In this document: positions 7,734-15,949 of the stretch, piece after piece
How the letters are laid out: each line of letters begins with the position of its first letter
How positions within the stretch are numbered: the first letter of the stretch is position 1
NCBI GenBank assembly: GCA_030524315.1
Contig: JAUNGU010000005.1
Coordinates: 1-55,292, forward strand
Length of the DNA stretch: 55,292 bases
Origin: Peptococcaceae bacterium
Lineage (GTDB): Bacteria > Bacillota > Peptococcia > Peptococcales > Peptococcaceae
Direction: 5' to 3'
Notes under the pieces: generated by a model
Database searches by the model: none
The model's input: only the letters and a program-made list of their open reading frames with translations
Told to the model about the DNA's origin: nothing
Translations under genes and position numbers: made by a program

Positions 7734-8735
7734 ATGATTCTATCAGAAAAAATCAGCGAGCTGCGCAAGAAAAACGGCTGGTCCCAGGAGGCTCTCGCCG
7801 AGCAGCTCGGCGTCTCGCGCCAATCGGTGAGCAAGTGGGAGAGCGGCGCGTCGATTCCCGATCTGGACAAGATATTGCGACTGAGCGAGGTTTTTGGCGT
7901 GAGCACCGATTACCTGCTCAAGGACGACACTGCGCCTGCGGCCTCGCCGATACAGGAGGCAGTGCCGCTGGCGCAGGCGGGCGAGGGCGACGTGCGCGTC
8001 GTCAGCGTCGAGGAGGCGAATGCCTATCTGTCGCTGGTGGCTCAGGGCGCCGGTAAAATCGCCCTCGGCGTGGCCCTGTGCATTCTCTCGCCGATTGTCC
8101 TCTTGCTCTGCGTAGGACTCGCAGGTGCCGAGGGCGGCTACGTCATCAGCGAGACGCAGGCCATGGGCATTGGCATTCCTGTGGTGCTCCTCTTTGTGGC
8201 GGCGGGCGTGGCGCTGTTTTTCATTTATGGGCGCGGGCTCGACGAGTACGAGTATTTGGAAAAGGAGCCCATCGAGCTCGCCTATGGCGGCGTCGGCATT
8301 GTGCGCAAGCAGAAGGACGCCCGCGCTGCCAGCCTCGCCGTGCAGCTGGCAGTGGGCATTGTGCTGTGCATTTTGGCAGCGGTGCCCTTATTTATCGGCG
8401 CCGCCCTCAATGAAAACGGCATGGGCGCGCTCATCGGCCTCAGCCTGCTCTTGGTGCTGATCGCCTGTGGCGTCTTTGCGATTGTGCGCAGCGGCATGCA
8501 GCGCGACGCCTTCGACAAGCTCCTTGAGGAAGGCAGCTACAGTCGCGAGAAAAAGGGCCAGAAAAAAATAATCGGCCCCATCGCCCAAGCATACTGGTGC
8601 CTCGCCACCGCCCTCTACCTGCTCTGGAGCTTCATCACAGACGACTGGAGTTTCACCTGGATCGTCTGGCCCATCGCCGGCGTCCTCTTCGCCGCCGTCA
8701 TGGGCATCCTCGCCTTGTTCGACAAAAAGATCTGA
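7734..8735 (+). CDS. XRE-family regulator with C-terminal membrane domain
   Basis: The protein has 333 residues. Residues 1-65 form a Cro/C1-type helix-turn-helix ([20 protein letters not shown], then [12 protein letters not shown]). The remainder has about six hydrophobic helices (around 105-130, 140-165, 205-230, 235-260, 285-300 and 305-328), so it is a membrane-tethered DNA-binding protein. GGAGGAGAG precedes the ATG at 7734. A TTGACA at 7631 and a TAAAAT at 7679 lie upstream, but their spacing is wrong for one promoter. The stop codon TGA is itself the first triplet of the 97-bp direct repeat at 8733. Function unknown; similar proteins sense envelope or membrane state. Confidence 0.85.
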   Translation: MILSEKISELRKKNGWSQEALAEQLGVSRQSVSKWESGASIPDLDKILRLSEVFGVSTDYLLKDDTAPAASPIQEAVPLAQAGEGDVRVVSVEEANAYLSLVAQGAGKIALGVALCILSPIVLLLCVGLAGAEGGYVISETQAMGIGIPVVLLFVAAGVALFFIYGRGLDEYEYLEKEPIELAYGGVGIVRKQKDARAASLAVQLAVGIVLCILAAVPLFIGAALNENGMGALIGLSLLLVLIACGVFAIVRSGMQRDAFDKLLEEGSYSREKKGQKKIIGPIAQAYWCLATALYLLWSFITDDWSFTWIVWPIAGVLFAAVMGILALFDKKI

Positions 8736-8829
8736 GACAAATCACGGAAATTCGCAAAATTGTTTCACGTTCCATCAGCCTCGCACAAAAATCCACACGA
8801 AAAAAGACGCGCACGGCGTCTTTTTTTCA
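8733..8829. repeat. 97-bp direct repeat, copy A (dyad plus terminator)
   Basis: It aligns without gaps to 10124-10220, with about 85 of 97 bases identical by eye. It contains the dyad TGAGACAA...TTGTTTCA (8733-8767) and a terminator hairpin. The two copies bracket the ATPase gene. Confidence 0.85.
8799..8828. terminator. bidirectional terminator in repeat copy A
   Basis: AAAAAAGACGC pairs with GCGTCTTTTTTT around GCACG. It serves the XRE gene on the plus strand. The stop codon of the minus-strand ATPase gene lies at its right edge. Confidence 0.85.
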
Positions 8830-10047
8830 TGTGAGTAGAAGTGGCGATTTCTCGAAGAGAAAATCGAGGATGTTCATGTGAATGATGCCATCGTGGGAAA
8901 AATCCATGCGGTCCAAGGAGAGCACGTATTTCGGCGAGGCATCGGTGATGTCCTTGAAGGCGTCGAATTCGCGGCGCACGACCTCCTCCGATTGGAGATA
9001 GTAGGCCACCTGAATGAAGCATTTTTTGCGGCCATCGAGGACGAGAAAATCAATTTCGCCGCGCTGGGTTTTGCCGACAAAAATCTGGTAGCCACGGGAA
9101 TAGAGCTCGTTGTAGATGATGTTTTCGAGGAAGAAGGTATTTTCATACTGATTGAAATTGGTGTTGATCATGCGAAATCCCGTATCCACCGCATATTGCT
9201 TTTCAATATAGGCCAGCTGGCGCTTTCCGATAATATCAAAGCGCTTGACGCGATTGATCAGACAAGCCTTCTCCATGCGGTCGAGATAACGATAAATCGA
9301 GGCCTTATCAATGGGATCGTCATTTTTGGCGACGAAAAATTTGCTGACGCTCTGCGCCGAAAATTCCTTGCCCGCGTTGGCCATGACATAACTGGCGATT
9401 TTGAGCAGCTTCTCGCGATTGGTGCGCTTGGGATCAGTGATGATGTCGCGGTCGACGATGCCCTGGTAGGTTTGCTGGAGATAGAGGGTGATGTCCCGCT
9501 CCTCGTGAAAGGCAAAGCGCTGCGGAAAACCACCCCAACGCAGATAGTCAAAGATGAATTCATCAGGGCTGATGGTCTGATCCTGGCTGACAAATTCGTA
9601 GGCCTCGCCAAAAGAAAAAGGCATGATGCGAAATTCCACACAGCGCCCCACAAGAAGCGTCGCCATTTTGCCCGAGAGCAGCTTGGAATTGCTGCCAGTA
9701 ATGAAAATCGAGCAATTCTGGGTGGCACGCAGCGACGCCAGCACCTTTTCAAACTGGCGCACATGCTGGATTTCGTCAAGAAAGATGTAATATTTTTTGT
9801 CGTCGGTTATTTTTTCGAGAATGTAATCGTTCAGCTTTTCGGCGCTGCGAATTTTTTCGTAGGCAATATCTTCAAAATTGACGCGAATCATGTGCCCGTC
9901 GTCAACGCCACCAGCGGCAATTTCTGCCTCGATCTGTGAGAGCAGCACCGATTTGCCACAACGACGCACCCCCGTCAGCACCTTGATCAGATCCACCTCG
10001 TAAAAATTCCGGATCTTCGACAAATAGCGCTCGCGGATAATATACAT
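8827..10047 (-). CDS. AAA-type ATPase with DUF4143 C-terminal domain (ATPase 1)
   Basis: The protein has 406 residues. Walker A is GVRRCGKS (residues 26-33), Walker B is IFLDEIQ (Asp91-Glu92), and an arginine/sensor region TGSNSKLLSG follows. A winged-helix-like middle section leads into the DUF4143 domain, a PD-(D/E)XK-like fold, with RGEIDFLV and then CFIQVAY. The usual Lys of the nuclease motif is Ala (QVA), as often seen in this subgroup. The ATG at 10047 follows AGGAGG. The gene lies between 97-bp direct repeats, and its promoter is buried in a dyad. The family is very common but its function is poorly defined; a nuclease or defence/self-regulated role is inference. Confidence 0.85.
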   Translation of the reverse strand: MYIIRERYLSKIRNFYEVDLIKVLTGVRRCGKSVLLSQIEAEIAAGGVDDGHMIRVNFEDIAYEKIRSAEKLNDYILEKITDDKKYYIFLDEIQHVRQFEKVLASLRATQNCSIFITGSNSKLLSGKMATLLVGRCVEFRIMPFSFGEAYEFVSQDQTISPDEFIFDYLRWGGFPQRFAFHEERDITLYLQQTYQGIVDRDIITDPKRTNREKLLKIASYVMANAGKEFSAQSVSKFFVAKNDDPIDKASIYRYLDRMEKACLINRVKRFDIIGKRQLAYIEKQYAVDTGFRMINTNFNQYENTFFLENIIYNELYSRGYQIFVGKTQRGEIDFLVLDGRKKCFIQVAYYLQSEEVVRREFDAFKDITDASPKYVLSLDRMDFSHDGIIHMNILDFLFEKSPLLLT

Positions 10048-10066
10048 ACAACCACCTCCTGCTTCT

Positions 10067-10095
10067 ATTATGTGAGACAAATCGCCAAAAATCAA
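10067..10095 (-). promoter_or_regulatory. promoter of ATPase 1
   Basis: On the minus strand TTGATT (10090-10095), a 17-bp spacer and CATAAT (10067-10072) lie just upstream of the AGGAGG. The inverted repeat at 10072-10108 covers both boxes. Confidence 0.6.
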
Positions 10096-10108
10096 GAAAT
10101 TGTCTCAC
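10072..10108. repeat. inverted repeat over the ATPase 1 promoter
   Basis: GTGAGACAA (10072-10080) pairs with TTGTCTCAC (10100-10108), perfect 9-bp arms with a 19-bp centre. A second dyad of the same kind starts 16 bases further right, inside repeat copy B. Confidence 0.8.
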
Positions 10109-10123
10109 GTTCTGATGCATATG

Positions 10124-10220
10124 TGAGACAAATTGTGGAAATCCGCAAAATTGTCTCATGTCGCAGCAGCTTCGCAGAAAAATCCATACGAAAAAAGACG
10201 CGCACGGCGTCTTTTTTTCA
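10124..10220. repeat. 97-bp direct repeat, copy B (dyad plus terminator)
   Basis: This is the partner of 8733-8829. Its dyad TGAGACAA...TTGTCTCA spans 10124-10158 with an inner TGGA/TCCG pairing. Its right end carries the same GACGC/GCGTC terminator hairpin as copy A. Confidence 0.85.
10190..10218. terminator. terminator in repeat copy B
   Basis: AAAAAAGACGC pairs with GCGTCTTTTTTT around GCACG. On the minus strand it follows directly after the crp-like 3' remnant at 10217-10243, so it may be the original terminator of the Crp/Fnr gene. Confidence 0.8.
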
Positions 10221-10243
10221 CGCCCCGGTTTCCCGGAGGCGTT
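10217..10243. repeat. 27-bp repeat, left copy: remnant of the crp-like 3' end
   Basis: 25 of 27 bases match 15015-15041. On the minus strand it still reads RLRETGA followed by TGA, exactly the last residues and stop of the Crp/Fnr gene at 15016-15702. Homology stops at its right edge, where AT-rich DNA begins. Confidence 0.8.
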
Positions 10244-10286
10244 CAGATTTTTGATGAAGCGGATTTCGCGGTAATTAACTGTTACA

Positions 10287-10376
10287 ACGAAATGACGCTC
10301 TATACATTACTTCTATACCGATAGAAAACAGAATATAATGAATTTAACGAAATATTAGTTGCAACGATTATTTCGT
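10287..10376. promoter_or_regulatory. upstream region of the SLC13 gene with ACGAAAT repeats
   Basis: ACGAAAT occurs at 10287-10293 and 10347-10353, and inverted (ATTTCGT) at 10370-10376. A TATAAT at 10334-10339 is the best -10 box; the only base group at -35 is a poor TTCTAT (10311-10316), which suggests an activator-dependent promoter. The rest of 10244-10446 shows no gene. Confidence 0.4.
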
Positions 10377-10446
10377 CGAGGTGTTTATCATTCATCTTAG
10401 ACATTTTCTTTTATGCACATGAACCCATTAAAAGGGAGGGTTTGAA

Positions 10447-11904
10447 ATGGTTGCAACAAAAACGAAAACTAAAACAACAAAGTGGTACGTCAATATTGCT
10501 ATCATGTTTCTCTTGTATTTTGTTATATCAATGATTCCGCCATTTTCAAGTATTACAGAAATGGGGATGAAGGTGTTGGCATTAACCATCGCTCTATTAT
10601 GGGGGTGGATTACTGTAGATCTTCTGTGGCCAAGTATTTTCGGTTTTATTCTCTTGCAATTTACTGGCTATACAACCATTACTGAAGGCTTGGCAACGGG
10701 AATTGGTAACTCAACTGTCATGATGACGCTTGTTTTACTAGCATTTGCTGCGGCATTAAGCCTTATGGGAGTGAGTGACATTATAGCGGCTTGGGTAATC
10801 TCAAGAAAGATCTTTATCGGCCGCCCAATGCTCCTAGTCTTCGGTCTGTTATTCGGAACGGTGTTGGTCAGTGCTGCCGGTGGTGGTTTGGCCGTTATAT
10901 TTTTAATCTGGGATCTGATTAGAGCTATTTCAAGAGCCAATAATATTGAGGAAGATGATACCTTAAAGGGTGCATTGATGGCAATGGTTTTGTATTGTGG
11001 CTTTGTTGGTTTCATTTTACCATGGTAAAATACCATGTATCTGTGTGGTGGCTTCTGGCAACAGGGCGCCAATGGCTTGGAAATTCCTGTTATGGAGGTT
11101 TTCTATTGCGGGATTATTTGGGCAATCTTCTCTGTCATTCTACCCGTACTGGCATTCCGATACATCTTTAGACTGGATTTCTCTAATTTTCTCATTACAG
11201 AAGAGATCGCTCAGCAATTTAGCGGCAAAATCACAGTGACCAAATATCAGAAAGCTGGCTTGATTGGCGTTGTAATTTATATTGCATTGATGCTCTTTAG
11301 CAATATTTTTAAAACATTAGCATTCAGTCAGTTTGTTAATACGTTAGGTGTTGTTGGCCTGTCGATTATCTACATGACCATTTTCGCTATTTGGAAAAAA
11401 GAAGATGGAAAACCTGTACTTAGCGTTACAAAGGCCTTTGAAGCAACGCCTTGGGCGGTCATCATGTTGCTTGCAATCACGATTCCCCTCGGGGATGCAC
11501 TGCAATCGTCTGATACAGGTGTCATGGGTGCAATTGCAGCGTGGATTTTCCCGCTGGTTCAAAATATGAACCCGACGATGTTTATCATCATTTGCACCAT
11601 CTTTTTAACATTGCTGACCCAGGTCACCCACAATGTTATTTGCGCGGCAGTATTTTATCCGATGCTGACACCAATTGTCATTCACTTGGGAGGCAATCCA
11701 TATATTTTCTTCTTTACAATCTTTGTTGGTTTAATGAGCGCTTACGCAACACCAGCATCTTCAATGTTTGCAGGTTTGGTGTTTGGTACGAAAGATATCA
11801 GTACAAAATCTGGCTATTTGGCAGGTTGGACCTATACCATTTCCACGATCATCATTCTCGTCGCCCTCATCCCATTATGGGGCATGATTCTTCCAAGCGT
11901 ATAA
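10447..11904 (+). pseudogene. SLC13/DASS-family permease interrupted by an in-frame TAA
   Basis: The full frame covers 485 codons of an SLC13-type (divalent anion:Na+ symporter) membrane protein, with about eleven hydrophobic helices. After GFVGFILPW there is TAA at 11026-11028, then the same frame resumes with NTMYLCGGFWQQGANG and runs to 11904. The paralogue at 25176-26639 has LPFKSLP at this place, so a Lys codon (AAA to TAA) is the likely ancestor. AGGGAGGG precedes the first ATG. No frame disturbance or other damage is seen, so the mutation is recent, read through, or a sequencing error. It precedes the AP-superfamily gene by 53 bases, probably in one transcript; the permease may import that enzyme's substrate (inference). 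Confidence 0.8.
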
Positions 11905-11957
11905 ATTGATATACATACTAATGAGCTAAAAAAGACTATATTTAAGGAGCGATTAAC

Positions 11958-14003
11958 ATGAAGAAAGCAAGAAGTGAAAAATTGTTTGTTATGGGTTTGG
12001 ATGGGATGGATCCTCGATTAACAAAAAAATATGTTGAAATGGGATTGATGCCAAATACCAAGAAATTTATTGAAGCAGGTGCGCAACGAGATGATTTGGT
12101 GCTTCTTGGTGGACATCCAACAGTAACGCCACCAATGTGGACGACCCTGGCCTGTGGTTGCTATGCCAATGTTCATAGCATTACAGGATTCTGGCGCCAA
12201 GGCAAAGAAATCGATGAAATGTTTTATAACCTCAATTCACGGATGTGTGAAGCAGAACCTGTGTGGAATTGTTTTGCAGAAGCCGGAAAGAAAACCTTGG
12301 TATGGCATTGGCCAGGTAGCTCCTGGCCACCTACTTCGGATAGCCCAAATCTTGCTGTAGTAGATGGTGTGGCGCCTGGCGTTGTCGGTGCTAGTACCTG
12401 TACACGTGATGAGGAATGTATTTTTAAGGCCAGCGAGGACGTCAAAGAAATTACTCTTCTCAAAGGTAATGCAGATCAAGCGGCCATGAAAAAGTGTATC
12501 ATTGATGATATAAACGTTGAAACTGTTGATGAAAATAGTATTACACATGCCGAGATGCGTTCAAATCAAGAAAAGATGTCTATGAAGGGTCGCTTGATTA
12601 TGGGGCCTGAAGAAGGTCTCGCGGCCACATTCGAAGGCAATAATATTCTCACTGCACAATCCAGTATTAAGCCTGCACATGGCTGGGCGAATGCACCAGA
12701 AAATGCAAAAGAAATGGTGCTGTTGACAAGTAAGAGCTTGATTCGTCGCCCATTCTTGATTCTCCAGAACGAAGATGGTGTTTATGATCATGTGGCGATG
12801 TATAAAAACAAGAAGGCAACAGAGCCGATGGCAGTCTTCTATAAAGGAGAAATGGTTGATAATATTGTCGATGAAGCTGTTTTCAAGGAAGAACGCGTCA
12901 CTGCTGCACGCGCAATGAAGCTATTAGATATTGCAGAGGATGGTAGCAGTGTGCGCATGTATGTATCAGGCGCCATGGATACCGAGGCCTTGCGTGATGT
13001 GGTTTCTCCGTCTAGCCTTTATGATGAACTTGTAAGTGCTGGCGGTTATCCACCTCCACAGTCTACCTTTGGTTCTCATCAGGAAGAGCTTGTTTTGGAT
13101 TGTATGATCGACACATGGAAGCTTTCAGGGGTGTATCAATCAAAATGCTTGAATCATTGCATGAACGATTTAGGCTATGATGTTGTATTCTCTCATTATC
13201 ATATGATTGACTTGGTTGAGCATAACTTCATACGTTTCATGACAGATAAAGGCTATAACAAACGCCCAGAGTCTACCTATGAACACTTTATGGAAACCCT
13301 ATATAAAGCTGCCGATGAATACATTGGTACCTTCCTGCATTTGTTAGATAAGGATTGGACAGTATTTATCGTTTCTGACCATGCACAGGTTTGTCCGAAA
13401 CATAATGCAGTTGGCCTCGGAGATATGAACGGCATCAATGTCGGTATTATGAAGGAGCTCGGGTTGACGGTTCTAAAGCGAGATGAAAACGGTAGAGAGC
13501 TTCCAGAAATTGATTGGAGCAAAACAGTCGCTGTTGCCCCACGTGAAACACATATCTATTTGAATATCAAGGGTAGAAATGAACACGGCATTGTGGAGCC
13601 AAAGGATCAGTATGAGTGGGAAGAAGAAATAATGACGCGCCTTTATGGCTACCGTAATCCTGCCACTGGTAAGCGCGTTGTCAGTTTGGCGCTCAGAAAT
13701 CGCGACGCAGTACTGATTGGGTTAGGTGGGCCACAAAGTGGTGACATTGTATATTGTATCGCTGAAGGATATAACCAGGATCATGCGGACAGTCTCTCCA
13801 CTACACTTGGAGAAAAGGACACATCAGTATCACCGATTTTCATCGCGGCTGGTAAGGGGCTCAAAAAAGGGTATACCACAGAGCGTTACATTAGAGAAGT
13901 TGACTTGGCACCAACAATGGCAGTGCTAGGGAATGTCCGTATGCCTGCAGAGTGTGAAGGTGCACCTGTCTATCAAATTCTAGAAGAAGGATTGGAACAG
14001 TAA
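11958..14003 (+). CDS. alkaline phosphatase superfamily (type I phosphodiesterase-like) protein 1
   Basis: This 681-residue cytosolic protein (no signal peptide) has the binuclear-metal site of the type I phosphodiesterase/nucleotide pyrophosphatase family. Metal ligand Asp15 lies in GLDGMDP, the likely nucleophile is Thr57 in HPTVTPPMWTT, metal residues lie in MIDLVEHNF and SDHAQ, and a late His is in QDHADS. It is long for the family because of an insert of about 200 residues (140-340). AAGGAG lies 8 bases before the ATG. It is paralogous to the protein at 15950-18034 but encoded with AT-rich codons. It probably hydrolyses a phosphate, phosphonate or sulfate ester; the substrate is unknown. 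Confidence 0.82.
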   Translation: MKKARSEKLFVMGLDGMDPRLTKKYVEMGLMPNTKKFIEAGAQRDDLVLLGGHPTVTPPMWTTLACGCYANVHSITGFWRQGKEIDEMFYNLNSRMCEAEPVWNCFAEAGKKTLVWHWPGSSWPPTSDSPNLAVVDGVAPGVVGASTCTRDEECIFKASEDVKEITLLKGNADQAAMKKCIIDDINVETVDENSITHAEMRSNQEKMSMKGRLIMGPEEGLAATFEGNNILTAQSSIKPAHGWANAPENAKEMVLLTSKSLIRRPFLILQNEDGVYDHVAMYKNKKATEPMAVFYKGEMVDNIVDEAVFKEERVTAARAMKLLDIAEDGSSVRMYVSGAMDTEALRDVVSPSSLYDELVSAGGYPPPQSTFGSHQEELVLDCMIDTWKLSGVYQSKCLNHCMNDLGYDVVFSHYHMIDLVEHNFIRFMTDKGYNKRPESTYEHFMETLYKAADEYIGTFLHLLDKDWTVFIVSDHAQVCPKHNAVGLGDMNGINVGIMKELGLTVLKRDENGRELPEIDWSKTVAVAPRETHIYLNIKGRNEHGIVEPKDQYEWEEEIMTRLYGYRNPATGKRVVSLALRNRDAVLIGLGGPQSGDIVYCIAEGYNQDHADSLSTTLGEKDTSVSPIFIAAGKGLKKGYTTERYIREVDLAPTMAVLGNVRMPAECEGAPVYQILEEGLEQ

Positions 14004-14008
14004 AGATC

Positions 14009-14061
14009 AAAAAAGAGTCTGCTGCACATAACGAATAAGTCGTGCAGTAGACTCTTTTTTT
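14009..14061. terminator. bidirectional terminator between AP gene 1 and LysR 1
   Basis: AAAAAAGAGTCT plus CTGCAC pairs with GTGCAG plus AGACTCTTTTTTT. It is a long stem serving converging genes. Confidence 0.85.
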
Positions 14062-14096
14062 ATCGTGGTTTCATATTGTTAAGCGTATATGAGCGA

Positions 14097-14987
14097 TTAA
14101 AAACAGTGTTGAATTTCATCTAAGAATGTTTGAACATGATCGGGTATTTCAGTATCGCGCAGACGAACGCAAATGTATTGGACTGGTACCATTTCTGCAG
14201 GAATGAGTAAGTATTGTTTTTCGCCGCGAAAGTAGTAATCGAATTCTGCCTGGGTAAATACACCGACACCTTTACCCATGCGAATCAAGGTTTTTTGGGC
14301 GGGGATGCTAGTGACAAATTGGTGCGAAGGAGTCTCGTTAAAATTCAGATTGAGAGTAATGTTGCTCGAAAGGAACATTGGAATTTCGCGCAATAAATCA
14401 GCCGGGATAGAATCGTATGAGGCCCACGGTGATTTTGTGTAGGTGCAAAGATAGAGCGGACGTTCAGCAAGAATGGTAAAAAGTAGATTATTTTTTTGCA
14501 GGGCGTCTACAAAATACTGTTCTTTTGTGGCGTCTTCTATTGTGGGTATGATAAAAATAGAATTTCCGGAATCAATCTGAGAAAGTGCGCTAGAAAAGGG
14601 TAAGCTGGTATGTTCAACAATAATCTCGGGATGGTGTGATTGGTAGTCGGCGACAAAAGAGAGTATCAGGCTGTCAGTAAGATAGGGCGATGTTAAAAGA
14701 TTGATACGACAAGTGCTGGTTTGTGTTTCGACGAAAGGTGTCAGAGCGTCTGTTAAATCGGAGAGGGTTGTGGCGATGGTTTTTGCATAGCGCGTTAGGA
14801 GCTCTCCGGCCTCTGTTAAAGAAGTGCCTTGATTATTGGTGATGATCAGTTTAACATTGAGCTCATTTTCTAAAGCCTTGATGGATTTGGAGATGACTTG
14901 ATGAGAGGTATAAAAATGCTCAGCGGTTTGGCTCAATGATCTGGTTTGTGATAAATCAAGGAAGTAGGCCAGACTTTCGGTTTTCAT
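14097..14987 (-). CDS. LysR-family transcriptional regulator (LysR 1)
   Basis: The protein has 296 residues. The N-terminal winged helix (1-65) includes LSQTAEHFYTSHQVISKSIK and ALENELNVKLI; residues about 90-290 form the periplasmic-binding-like effector domain. AAAGGAGCG precedes the ATG at 14987. It converges on AP gene 1, and the pair shares a terminator. AT-rich codon use matches the SLC13/AP block, so it probably belongs to the same acquired unit and may regulate it. The gene starts 28 bases from the crp-like stop codon at the block's right edge. Confidence 0.88.
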   Translation of the reverse strand: MKTESLAYFLDLSQTRSLSQTAEHFYTSHQVISKSIKALENELNVKLIITNNQGTSLTEAGELLTRYAKTIATTLSDLTDALTPFVETQTSTCRINLLTSPYLTDSLILSFVADYQSHHPEIIVEHTSLPFSSALSQIDSGNSIFIIPTIEDATKEQYFVDALQKNNLLFTILAERPLYLCTYTKSPWASYDSIPADLLREIPMFLSSNITLNLNFNETPSHQFVTSIPAQKTLIRMGKGVGVFTQAEFDYYFRGEKQYLLIPAEMVPVQYICVRLRDTEIPDHVQTFLDEIQHCF

Positions 14988-15014
14988 AGTGGCGCTCCTT
15001 TCGTGAGCGAATGC

Positions 15015-15041
15015 TTCATGCCCCGGTTTCTCGGAGGCGTT
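15015..15041. repeat. 27-bp repeat, right copy: 3' end of the crp-like gene
   Basis: This is the partner of 10217-10243, with 25 of 27 bases identical. It includes the stop codon and last seven residues of the Crp/Fnr gene. AT-rich DNA lies to its left and GC-rich DNA to its right. Confidence 0.8.
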
Positions 15042-15702
15042 GGCGGAGGGCGTCGAGGTCGATGATGGTGAGCTGGCGTTTGTCTCGGCGGATGATGCCG
15101 TCGGATTCGAGCTCGTTGATGTAGGCGGTGACGTTGGAGCGGTGGACGTTGGTGATGGAGGCGATGTCGGTGAGGGTGGGGTGTTTGGCGATGCGGATGG
15201 TGCGGTCGGGCTGGAGGATGCCGTAGTTTTTGGCGAGGGCGAGGATGAAATCGTAGACCTTGTGGCGGGCGTTTTGGTGGTTGGTGGTGAGGATTTGCTG
15301 CATGAGGATGCCGTAGCGGGAGGCGATGAGCTTGGCGTATTGCTTGATGTAGCGGGCGTCCTGCTGGAGAAATTCAAAGACGCGGTCCTCATCGACACTG
15401 TAGACGCTGGCGGCCTCGAGGGCGACGAGGTTTTTGCTGAATTGCTCGCTGACGGAGTGGAAGATGATCGTGTCCTTGATGTAGATGTACATGAGGCGTT
15501 CGTGGCCTTCTTCGTCGCAGGCGTAGGATTTGATTTTGCCCTTGGCGAGGTAGAGCATCATGCGCTCGTCGGTGAAGTTGATTTCTGCGCCGCGTTTGAC
15601 GGTTTGGGTGCTGCTGTAATTGGTGAGGATGAATTGCTTGAGCTCGGGAAAAGCGGTCGAGAGCTCGCCGGAAATAATCGGGAAAAATGTTTGCTCGCTC
15701 AT
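15016..15702 (-). CDS. Crp/Fnr-family transcriptional regulator
   Basis: The protein has 228 residues: a cNMP-binding-like beta barrel (about 15-120, EINFTDERMMLYLAKGKIKS), a dimerisation helix, and a C-terminal winged helix (about 150-222) with LTDIASITNVHRSNVTAYIN as the recognition region. The four N-terminal Cys of Fnr are absent, so it does not look like an Fe-S oxygen sensor. GGAGGCG precedes the ATG at 15702. It is divergent from AP gene 2; two 16-bp palindromes lie between them and are its probable sites. Its last codons are duplicated 4.8 kb away (10217-10243). Confidence 0.9.
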   Translation of the reverse strand: MSEQTFFPIISGELSTAFPELKQFILTNYSSTQTVKRGAEINFTDERMMLYLAKGKIKSYACDEEGHERLMYIYIKDTIIFHSVSEQFSKNLVALEAASVYSVDEDRVFEFLQQDARYIKQYAKLIASRYGILMQQILTTNHQNARHKVYDFILALAKNYGILQPDRTIRIAKHPTLTDIASITNVHRSNVTAYINELESDGIIRRDKRQLTIIDLDALRQRLRETGA

Positions 15703-15750
15703 GGATGGGCGCCTCCAATCGTGGTGTATATCTTTATTATATGTAAGGAT

Positions 15751-15766
15751 TGTTGCGCGGGCAACA
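15751..15766. promoter_or_regulatory. candidate Crp/Fnr operator 1
   Basis: TGTTGC-GCGG-GCAACA is a perfect 16-bp palindrome 49 bases upstream of the regulator's own start codon, fitting autoregulation. Confidence 0.6.
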
Positions 15767-15813
15767 GTTTCGGGCGGCAAGGCGCCGCTTTTTTTATTTT
15801 CGCGGGGTGGATT

Positions 15814-15829
15814 GTTGTGGGTGCAACAT
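15814..15829. promoter_or_regulatory. candidate Crp/Fnr operator 2
   Basis: TGTTGT-GGGT-GCAACA has one mismatch and lies 63 bp (six helical turns) from operator 1. Its centre is about 41 bases before the predicted transcription start of AP gene 2, the class II activator position. Confidence 0.6.
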
Positions 15830-15849
15830 CGGCGCGCGGGGGATTTTGA

Positions 15850-15872
15850 TAAGATAAGCTCAACAAGTTGAG
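15850..15872 (+). promoter_or_regulatory. -10 box of AP gene 2 and adjacent palindrome
   Basis: TAAGAT (15850-15855) has no recognisable -35 box 17 bases upstream, consistent with activation from operator 2. A perfect dyad CTCAAC-AA-GTTGAG (15859-15872) covers the predicted start site and could be a repressor site. Confidence 0.45.
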
Positions 15873-15949
15873 AGACACGGACTTGTGACCAACCAGCTCA
15901 CGAGAGCGGATTACAAATAAACGATTTCAAATTTTGGGAGGTATTCTTC

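Noticed and set aside
6647..11028. Stop codon reassignment to explain the TAG and TAA interruptions
   Set aside because: Two different stop codons are involved and both are used normally as terminators of other genes here (TAA for kdpA, TAG for kdpE).
15882..15902. TTGTGA...TCACGA as a classical Crp site
   Set aside because: The half-sites are nine bases apart instead of six and lie downstream of the predicted start site; the TGTTGC palindromes fit better.
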